A stretch of DNA of 64,000 nt from Noviluteimonas sp052115395. Lineage in GTDB: Bacteria; Pseudomonadota; Gammaproteobacteria; Xanthomonadales; Xanthomonadaceae. A program made the position numbers and the translations under genes. The stretch is taken from the NCBI GenBank assembly GCA_052115395.1, contig JBFRGO010000002.1. One strand, written 5' to 3'. The notes below the pieces were generated by a model. It made no database searches. It saw only the letters and a program-made list of their open reading frames with translations, and had not been told where the DNA came from. This document shows, piece after piece, positions 58,377 to 64,000 of the stretch; the first letter of the stretch is position 1, and every line of letters starts with the position of its first letter.

Positions 58377-59153
58377 CTAGAGCTCGATCGACTTGATCGG
58401 CGCGACCACCGTGAAGCGCTCTTTCTTCGGTTTGCCAGCCAGCGCATCGAGCTGCACTTCCGGCTCGGGAAGCTGTGTCTCGGGCAACCGATCGAGCAGG
58501 TCACGGATCAGCGTGAGCCGCCCGCGCCGCTGGTCGTTGAAATCCACCAGTGTCCACGGCGCATGATCGGTGTGCGTCGCGCGCAGCATGTCCTCGCGTG
58601 CCTTGGTGTAGTCGGCGTAATGCGCCCGCGCATCGAGGTCGATCTGCGACAGCTTCCACCGCTTGAGCGGATCGGCGCAGCGTTCGAGGAAACGCTCTTC
58701 CTGCCGCGCCTGGTCGCAGGACAGCCAGTACTTGAACAACAGGATGCCGTCGTCGACCAGCAGTTTTTCGAACGCCGGGGTTTGTTCGAGGAACGCCTTC
58801 ACCTGTGCGGGCGTCGCGAAGCCCATGACGCGTTCGACGCCGGCGCGGTTGTACCAGCTGCGATCGAACAACACGATTTCGCCGGCGCTGGGCAGGTGCG
58901 GCACGTAACGTTCGAAATACCAGGCGCCCAATTCTGCTTCGTTCGGTTTTCCGAGCGCGACCACGCGGCATTGGCGCGGGTTCATGTGTTCGCGGATCGC
59001 GTCGATCGCGCCGCCCTTGCCGGCGGTGTCGCGGCCTTCGAACAACACGACGATGCGCTGGCCTGTCTCGCGCGCCCAGCGGGCCATCGAAACCAGCTCG
59101 AGCTGCATCGGCGCGAGCGCGGCGTTGTACGCCTTTTTCTTGATGCCTTTCAT
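58377..59153 (-). CDS. ppk2: Polyphosphate kinase 2
   Basis: Transfers phosphate between polyphosphate and nucleotides. The 258-residue single-domain protein has Walker A GRDTAGKGGAID, the lid-region motif RQCRVVALGKP, the Walker B-like EIVLFDRSWYNRAGVERVMG and KYWLSCD. The single-domain class I PPK2 phosphorylates nucleoside diphosphates, or class III monophosphates; which one applies is not clear. Its ATG overlaps the XRE regulator stop by four bases. It is the last gene of the hemA operon. Confidence 0.94.
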   Translation of the reverse strand: MKGIKKKAYNAALAPMQLELVSMARWARETGQRIVVLFEGRDTAGKGGAIDAIREHMNPRQCRVVALGKPNEAELGAWYFERYVPHLPSAGEIVLFDRSWYNRAGVERVMGFATPAQVKAFLEQTPAFEKLLVDDGILLFKYWLSCDQARQEERFLERCADPLKRWKLSQIDLDARAHYADYTKAREDMLRATHTDHAPWTLVDFNDQRRGRLTLIRDLLDRLPETQLPEPEVQLDALAGKPKKERFTVVAPIKSIEL

Positions 59154-59500
59154 TTGGCCGCCTTGCGGCGCCGCGGCGCCGGCTGGTTCGCCAGGCCGCG
59201 CGCGATTTCGAGCAACGCGCCCTGCTGCCGCGTGGTCAGGAGGCGATACGCCGCGAGCAGCTCGTGTTCGCCCTGCGTGCGCGAAGGATCCAGGGTGCTC
59301 GCCAGTTCGGCGAGCAATGCGCCCGCGGGCACGCCGAGCGTGCGGGCGAGGGCGTCGAGTTGGTCCTTGCCCGGCATCTTCTCGCCGCGCAGCCAGGCCG
59401 ACACGGTGTTGACGCCCGCGCGCGGAATCGCGGTGGCGAGATCGGTGGCGCTCATGCCGCGCGCTTTCGCGAGCAACCGCAGGGTCGTTGCGAGCGGCAT
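59150..59500 (-). CDS. XRE-family HTH regulator
   Basis: A 116-residue protein with a Cro/C1-type HTH (about 8-60, LAKARGMSATDLATAI, GVNTVSAWLRGEKMPGKDQLDALARTLGVP) and a helical C-terminal part ending in a basic tail (PAPRRRKAAK). Its ligand and targets are unknown. The ATG at 59500 is five bases after moaB. It overlaps ppk2 by four bases and may regulate that gene or its own operon (inference). Confidence 0.85.
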   Translation of the reverse strand: MPLATTLRLLAKARGMSATDLATAIPRAGVNTVSAWLRGEKMPGKDQLDALARTLGVPAGALLAELASTLDPSRTQGEHELLAAYRLLTTRQQGALLEIARGLANQPAPRRRKAAK

Positions 59501-59505
59501 GGTGT

Positions 59506-60024
59506 TCACTCCTTTAGGCGCGGACGCAGGGTGGCGAGGTTGCAGGGACGCGTGCGCGCATCCAGTTGCGCGCGCAGGATCTTTTCCCACGCGGTGCGGC
59601 AAGCCGACGTCGAGCCGGGCAACGCGAACAGGAACGTGCCGTTGGCCATGCCCGCGAATGCGCGCGATTGCAGCGAGGACGTGCCGATTTCTTCGATGCT
59701 CACCGCGCGGAACATTTCGCCGAAGCCGGGCATCTGCTTGTCGAGCAGGGGCAAGAGCGCTTCGGGCGTGGAATCGCGACCGGTGAAGCCGGTGCCGCCG
59801 GTGACCAGGATGCCGTCGACGGCCTCGTCGGCGATCCACTTCGACACGACCGCGCGCAACTTGTAGCGGTCATCGGGCAGCAGCGCGCGATCGACGCAGC
59901 GATGTCCCGCGTCGGCCAGCGCTTGCACGAGATAGTCGCCGGACGTGTCGTCCGCCGCCGTGCGCGAGTCGGAGACCGTGAGCACGCACAGGGCGAGGGA
60001 AACGAAGTCGGCGGGCTGCTTCAT
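59506..60024 (-). CDS. moaB: Molybdopterin adenylyltransferase-like protein MoaB
   Basis: A 172-residue protein of molybdenum cofactor synthesis. The MoaB/Mog pattern is present: VLTVSDSRTAADDTSGDYL, the GGTGFTGRDSTPEAL motif and ALPGSTSACRTAWEKIL near the end. The hexameric proteins adenylate molybdopterin. No other moa/moe genes are in the window. Its ATG overlaps the GNAT gene stop by four bases. Confidence 0.92.
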   Translation of the reverse strand: MKQPADFVSLALCVLTVSDSRTAADDTSGDYLVQALADAGHRCVDRALLPDDRYKLRAVVSKWIADEAVDGILVTGGTGFTGRDSTPEALLPLLDKQMPGFGEMFRAVSIEEIGTSSLQSRAFAGMANGTFLFALPGSTSACRTAWEKILRAQLDARTRPCNLATLRPRLKE

Positions 60025-60467
60025 ACGTTCAATGAATACCACTGTGTGTCGTCTTCATGCCACCCGGCGGCGCGATAGAGCGCGCGGGCCGGGGCGTTGT
60101 CGGCCATGGTTTCCAGCATCAGGCCCGCGGCGCCCTGTTCGCGCGCGAAACCGGCGGCGGCGTCGAGCAGACCACGCGCCACGCCGAAGCGGCGCGCGCC
60201 TTCGGCGACGAACAGGTCGTTCAGCAACCACGTCCGCGCCGTGCGCACCGACGAGAAGATCGGATAGAGCTGCGTGAAGCCGACGACTTCGCCGTTGCGT
60301 TCGGCGATCAGGACCACCGACTCGCCGAGGGTCATGCGTTCGCGCAGGTAGTCGCGTGCGCGCTGCAAATCGGCCGGCTGCGCGTAGAACCGGCGATAGG
60401 CATCGAACAACGGCGCGAGTGCGTCGAGATCGTCGAGCGTCGCGCGGCGGAGGATCGTGTCGCTCAT
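60021..60467 (-). CDS. GNAT-family N-acetyltransferase
   Basis: A 148-residue protein with the acetyl-CoA fold. Key segments are VVGFTQLYPIFSSVRTARTWLLNDLFVAEGARRFGVARGLLDAA (beta4-alpha3, acetyl-CoA pyrophosphate loop RRFGVARG) and NAPARALYRAAGW. Substrate is unknown. It occupies the place directly after prfA that prmC holds in many relatives. Its ATG shares one base with the prfA stop. Confidence 0.9.
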   Translation of the reverse strand: MSDTILRRATLDDLDALAPLFDAYRRFYAQPADLQRARDYLRERMTLGESVVLIAERNGEVVGFTQLYPIFSSVRTARTWLLNDLFVAEGARRFGVARGLLDAAAGFAREQGAAGLMLETMADNAPARALYRAAGWHEDDTQWYSLNV

Positions 60468-61552
60468 CAGGCGTTGTCCGTCAGGCGCGCGAGTTCGTCG
60501 GCCTGGTGTTCGCTTTGCAGGCGTTCCACCAGCGGGTCGAGCCAGCCTTCGAGTACGTGCGGGAGGTCGTAGAGGGTCAGGCCTTCCACGCGATGGTCCG
60601 TGATGCGGCCTTGCGGGAAGTTGTAGGTGCGGATGCGCTGGCTGCGGTCGCCGCTGCCGACCTGCAGCTTGCGGTCCTGCGCCTGCGCGGCTTCGCGGCG
60701 TGCGATGTCCGCTTCCACGAGCATCGCCTTCAGGCGCTTCATCGCCTTGTCGCGGTTGGCGTGCTGCGAACGTTCGGTCTGCGATTCGACGACGATGCCG
60801 CTGGGCACGTGCGTGATGCGGATCGCCGATTCGGTTTTGTTGACGTGCTGGCCGCCCGCGCCGGAGGAACGGAAGGTGTCGACCTTCAGGTCGGCCGGAT
60901 TGACTTCGATCGGAATGCCCGGCGCTTCTTCGGCGATGATCGCGACGGTGGCCGCCGACGTGTGGATGCGGCCCTGCGATTCGGTTTCCGGCACGCGTTG
61001 CACGCGGTGCGTTCCCGATTCGAACTTCAGCTTCGAATACGCGCCGCGGCCTTCGATGCGCGCGACGATTTCGCGGAAGCCGCCGTGCTCGCCGGGATTG
61101 GCCGATTCCACTTCCACGCGCCAACCCTGGCGTTCGGCGAAGCGTGCGTACATGCGATACAGGTCGCCGGCGAAGATCGCCGCTTCGTCGCCGCCGGTGC
61201 CGGCGCGCACTTCGAGATAGAGGTTGCCTTCGTCGCGCGCATCCTTGGGGACGAGTTGCGCGAGCAGTTCCACGTCGAGTCGTTCCAGGCGCTGCGTGGC
61301 GGCGGCGATTTCCTCTTCGGCCAGTTCGCGCAGTTCCGGATCGGCGCGCATCGCTTCGGCGTTCGCAAGGTCGCTGCGCGCCTGGCCTTCGGCGGCGAGC
61401 GCGGTGGCGACGGGTTCGAGTTGCGCGAATTCGCGCGAGAGATCGCGGAAGCGCTCGGCGTCGGAAATCGTGCCCGGATCGGACAGCAGGCGTTCGACTT
61501 CCTCGCGTCGTTCGATCAGGGCTTCGAGTTTGCGGCGCAGGCTGGGGATCAT
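60467..61552 (-). CDS. prfA: Peptide chain release factor 1
   Basis: Ends translation at UAA and UAG. The 361-residue protein has the codon-recognition tripeptide in RVPETESQGR (PxT, here PET), typical of RF1, and the peptidyl-tRNA hydrolysis motif GAGGQHVN. The start at 61552 overlaps the hemA stop by four bases. The enzyme that methylates its GGQ Gln (prmC) is at 39548 rather than next to it. Confidence 0.97.
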   Translation of the reverse strand: MIPSLRRKLEALIERREEVERLLSDPGTISDAERFRDLSREFAQLEPVATALAAEGQARSDLANAEAMRADPELRELAEEEIAAATQRLERLDVELLAQLVPKDARDEGNLYLEVRAGTGGDEAAIFAGDLYRMYARFAERQGWRVEVESANPGEHGGFREIVARIEGRGAYSKLKFESGTHRVQRVPETESQGRIHTSAATVAIIAEEAPGIPIEVNPADLKVDTFRSSGAGGQHVNKTESAIRITHVPSGIVVESQTERSQHANRDKAMKRLKAMLVEADIARREAAQAQDRKLQVGSGDRSQRIRTYNFPQGRITDHRVEGLTLYDLPHVLEGWLDPLVERLQSEHQADELARLTDNA

Positions 61553-62832
61553 GCGTCGGCGTCGCCGTCGACGGAGGCGTCGCCTTCGGGCAGCGGCGGG
61601 AACAGCTTGTCGGCGGCGCGCGCCAGTTCGGCGTCGCCGCTCAGGGCGGCTTCGCGCAGGGCGGCCGTCGGCGGATGCAGCAGGCGATTGACGAGCGTGT
61701 GCGCGAGCAGGTCGAGCACTTCCTGCGGGTCGCGGCCGGCGGCCAGTTGCGCGCGTGCCTTGTCGAGCGCTTCGGCGCGCGAGCGCTCGCCGTGCGCACG
61801 CAGCCGACGCAGCGGTGCGTGGCGCGTGCTCGCCTGCAGCGATTCGACATAGCGCGCGGTCTGCAGGTCGACGATCGCTTCGGCTTCGCGCGCGGCTTCG
61901 CGGCGGCTGCGGCGGTTGTCTTCGATGGCGCGTTCCAGGTCGTCGACGGTGTAGAGGAAGACGTCGTCGAGCGTGGCGACGGTGGGGTCGATGTCGCGCG
62001 GCACGGCCAGGTCGAGCAGCAGCATCGGGCGATGCTTGCGCTGCGCGAGCGCGGCGGCGACCTGCGCGCGGGTGAGGATGGGGTCGCGGCTGGCGGTGGC
62101 CGACAACACGATGTCGGCTTCCGACAGATGCCGCTCGATTTCGGTCAGGGGCAGCGCGACGCCGCCGTGGCGCGTGGCCAGTTCCTGCGCGTGGGCGAGG
62201 GTGCGGTTGGCGACGAGCAGGCGCCTGGCCTTGCCTTCGACGAGGTGGCGCGCGGCCAGTTCGATGGTCTCGCCCGCGCCGATCAGAAGCACGGTCGAAT
62301 CGGTCAACCGTGCGAAGGATTCCTGCGCCAGCCGCACGGCCGCCGAGGCGACCGAGACCGGGTTGGCGCCGATGCGCGTATCGGTGCGCGCGCGCTTGGC
62401 GGTGGAGAAAGCGTGCTGGAACAGCCGGTCCAGGTGCGACCCCAGCGTGCCGGCGGCGCGCGCCGAGGCCCATGCATCCTTCACCTGGCCGAGGATTTGC
62501 GGTTCGCCGAGCACGAGCGAATCCAAACCGGTGGCCACCCGAAACAAATGGCGAACTGCGTCCGCGTCCTGGTGTCTGTACAGATAGGCGTGCAGGTCGC
62601 CGGCGTCGGGATGGGCGGCCAGCCAGTTGGCCAGGGCGTCCCCCCGGTCTTCGGCCAGCGCGTACAACTCGGTGCGGTTGCAGGTCGAGAGCAGTGCGAC
62701 TTCGCGGACCGCCGGCATCGCGCGCAATTGTGCGAGCGCGCGCGGCATCGCGTCGGCGCCGAACGCAACGCGTTCGCGCAAGCCGACCGGTGCGGTCTGG
62801 TGGTTGATGCCGAGGACGATCAGGCTGCTCAT
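61549..62832 (-). CDS. hemA: Glutamyl-tRNA reductase
   Basis: First step of C5 haem synthesis: reduces Glu-tRNA to glutamate-1-semialdehyde with NADPH. The 427-residue protein has the catalytic C51 in LLSTCNRTELYA, the NADPH-binding VLLIGAGETIELAARHL and the HLFRVATGLDSLVLGEPQILGQ signature. It heads the hemA-prfA-GNAT-moaB-XRE-ppk2 operon, with a TAGAAT -10 element upstream. Confidence 0.97.
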   Translation of the reverse strand: MSSLIVLGINHQTAPVGLRERVAFGADAMPRALAQLRAMPAVREVALLSTCNRTELYALAEDRGDALANWLAAHPDAGDLHAYLYRHQDADAVRHLFRVATGLDSLVLGEPQILGQVKDAWASARAAGTLGSHLDRLFQHAFSTAKRARTDTRIGANPVSVASAAVRLAQESFARLTDSTVLLIGAGETIELAARHLVEGKARRLLVANRTLAHAQELATRHGGVALPLTEIERHLSEADIVLSATASRDPILTRAQVAAALAQRKHRPMLLLDLAVPRDIDPTVATLDDVFLYTVDDLERAIEDNRRSRREAAREAEAIVDLQTARYVESLQASTRHAPLRRLRAHGERSRAEALDKARAQLAAGRDPQEVLDLLAHTLVNRLLHPPTAALREAALSGDAELARAADKLFPPLPEGDASVDGDADA

Positions 62833-62874
62833 GAGGTCGTTCGGTCGCGTGCGTTAAGCTCCCGATGGCCGCAC

Positions 62875-62880
62875 ATTCTA
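62875..62880 (-). promoter_or_regulatory. Probable -10 element of hemA
   Basis: TAGAAT on the minus strand, 42 bases before the hemA ATG, next to an 18-bp GC palindrome in the gap shared with the divergent TPR gene. Confidence 0.45.
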
Positions 62881-62898
62881 CCGGGGGCGCGCCCCCGG
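62881..62898. promoter_or_regulatory. Perfect 18-bp GC palindrome in the hemA/TPR divergent gap
   Basis: CCGGGGGCG followed by its reverse complement, in the 93-base gap, directly upstream of the hemA -10. It could be an operator for both genes or a hairpin in the TPR gene leader. Confidence 0.45.
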
Positions 62899-62925
62899 GA
62901 TTGCCCCCTTTTGCCGGAACACGCC

Positions 62926-64000
62926 ATGCCGCAGTCCCGCACGCCGTTCAACTTGCTGCTCTTGCTCACCGTGGGGCTGGCGGCCGGATGCACCGCCGCG
63001 GCAACGCGGGACACGCCGGCCGCGGGGACGTCCGTCCAGGCAGTGCGCTCGCCGATCGAAGGGACGATGGCCGGCGAATTCGCCCTCCAGGCCGGCCAGC
63101 TCGACCAGGCCGCGCAGTACTACCTCCAGGCCGCGCGGGCCACCGACGATGCGGGCCTTGCCGAACGCGCCACCCGCATCGCGCTGCTGGCCAACAACGA
63201 CCGGCAGGCGGCCGAAGGCCTGGCGCTGTGGAAGCAGCGCGCCCCCGATTCGCTGGCCGCGCACGCGGCCGAAGCCACGCTCGCCCTGCGCCGCAACGAT
63301 GCGCGCCTGGCGAAGCAGGAACTGCGCGTCCTGCTCACCGACAAGGGCGACATCGGCTGGCGCCACGCGCTGGCCGCGCTCGGTTCGGGCGGCAAGGACC
63401 CCAAGCTGGCGGGCAAGTTGCTCGCCGAATTCGTCGACGACCAGGTCATCCCGGACAAGCTGCAGGCGTGGCTCGCCTTCGGCGGCCTGGCGATGCGGTT
63501 GGAACAACCCGCGCTCGCCGAACGCATCATCGACCAGGTGGTGACGCGCTTCCCCGACGAGCCGCGCGTGGCGCTGTTGCGCGCCAGCCAGTTGCGCGAA
63601 TCGGGCAAGACCGTCGAGGCGCGGCAGGTGCTCGCCGGCATCGCGCAGACGGCATACGCCGACGAAGAACTGCGTATGTCCATCGCCGCCGAATACGACG
63701 CGATGGGCGATTCGGTGCAGGCCGCCAACGTGCTTTCACGTGGGCCGCAGGACGATCGCACCTACGGCTTGCGTGCCGCATTGCTCGCGCGCGCCGACGA
63801 CGACGCCGCGCTCGGCAAGCTTTACGACGAATTGAAGAAGGAATCGTCCAAGCCCGATCCCGACCGCCGCCTGCTGCTCGGCCAGGTCGCCGAAATGCTC
63901 GAACGCCACCCCGAGGCGCTGCAGTGGTATCGCAGCGTGCCCGGCGGCGAAGCGCGCTGGACCGCGCGCCTGCGCGAAGCCAACGTGCTGCACGAACTCA
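62926..64000 (+). CDS. TPR-type lipoprotein (3' end outside the window)
   Basis: The frame stays open to the window edge, giving 358 codons so far. It starts with a lipoprotein signal (LLLLLTVGLAAGC, lipobox Cys22), then repeated helix pairs of TPR type (GEFALQAGQLDQAAQYYLQAARATDDAGLAERATRIAL, seen in part; LLLGQVAEMLERHPEALQWYRSV). In related genomes such a gene lies between hemA and lolB, which makes a role near outer-membrane lipoprotein or LPS handling plausible, but the function is not known. Being divergent from hemA fits that arrangement. Confidence 0.85.
   Translation, partial: MPQSRTPFNLLLLLTVGLAAGCTAAATRDTPAAGTSVQAVRSPIEGTMAGEFALQAGQLDQAAQYYLQAARATDDAGLAERATRIALLANNDRQAAEGLALWKQRAPDSLAAHAAEATLALRRNDARLAKQELRVLLTDKGDIGWRHALAALGSGGKDPKLAGKLLAEFVDDQVIPDKLQAWLAFGGLAMRLEQPALAERIIDQVVTRFPDEPRVALLRASQLRESGKTVEARQVLAGIAQTAYADEELRMSIAAEYDAMGDSVQAANVLSRGPQDDRTYGLRAALLARADDDAALGKLYDELKKESSKPDPDRRLLLGQVAEMLERHPEALQWYRSVPGGEARWTARLREANVLHEL

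Overview
The window reads as chromosomal DNA of a GC-rich gammaproteobacterium, most likely a Lysobacter/Xanthomonas-type member of the Lysobacteraceae (Xanthomonadaceae). This is inferred from strong G/C bias at third codon positions, the blocks thyA...folA-apaH-apaG-rsmA-pdxA-surA-lptD and hemA-prfA, a three-subunit proton-translocating transhydrogenase, an Oar-like TonB receptor, and TAGxxT-type -10 elements in front of many genes. About 66 protein genes cover nearly all of it, often with 1- or 4-base stop/start overlaps. I saw no rRNA, tRNA, CRISPR array, transposase or phage gene.

Layout. 0-6 kb: thyA, then a signalling cluster (three response regulators, a receiver-like/Hpt protein and a hybrid histidine kinase). 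5.8-9.4 kb: envelope genes (outer-membrane barrel, glycine-zipper protein, PlpD-like patatin). 9.4-16.7 kb: folA facing the minus-strand lptD-surA-pdxA-rsmA-apaG-apaH operon. 16.9-19.5 kb: msrB, then a minus-strand DUF6580/cobalamin adenosyltransferase/deacetylase-like operon. 19.5-22.5 kb: two ubiquinone hydroxylases and an EF-hand protein. 22.6-26.2 kb: a minus-strand glnS/Cys-rich lipoprotein/deaminase/rlmM run. 26.4-31.1 kb: DUF2007, a membrane diguanylate cyclase, an inverted heptamer repeat, a GST and an EamA transporter. 31.1-33.4 kb: oxyR divergent from ahpC-ahpD. 33.6-41.4 kb: Oar-like receptor, M1 aminopeptidase, prmC and pip. 41.4-43.5 kb: Nudix, 5'-3' exonuclease-like and nitroreductase genes. 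43.6-50.6 kb: a DUF1631 gene and a transhydrogenase locus split by an opposite-strand sigma factor/DUF3619-like/DUF3106 operon. 50.6-54.1 kb: two related small membrane proteins, a secreted barrel-like protein and a MocR regulator. 54.2-58.4 kb: sufT, short asparaginase, DUF2069, WrbA-like, YihY, TlpA-like and acylphosphatase genes. 58.4-62.8 kb: a six-gene minus-strand hemA-prfA-GNAT-moaB-XRE-ppk2 operon. The window ends inside a TPR lipoprotein gene.

How the parts may work together. The strongest candidate for something undescribed is the signalling cluster at 977-5596. A BvgS-like hybrid kinase sits beside a separate Hpt protein whose receiver domain has lost its phosphoacceptor Asp, one acidic-pocket residue and the conserved Lys, and beside three output regulators, one of which also lacks key receiver residues. 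This suggests a branched phosphorelay with partly phosphorylation-independent parts. Other points of note are the structured, AT-containing intergenic element inside the split pnt locus, a possible B12-handling operon (DUF6580 + PduO-type adenosyltransferase), a set of probable leaderless promoters with constant -10-to-ATG spacing, and a 12-bp hairpin covering the prmC start codon. Functions are assigned from recognisable motifs only; no database search was possible.
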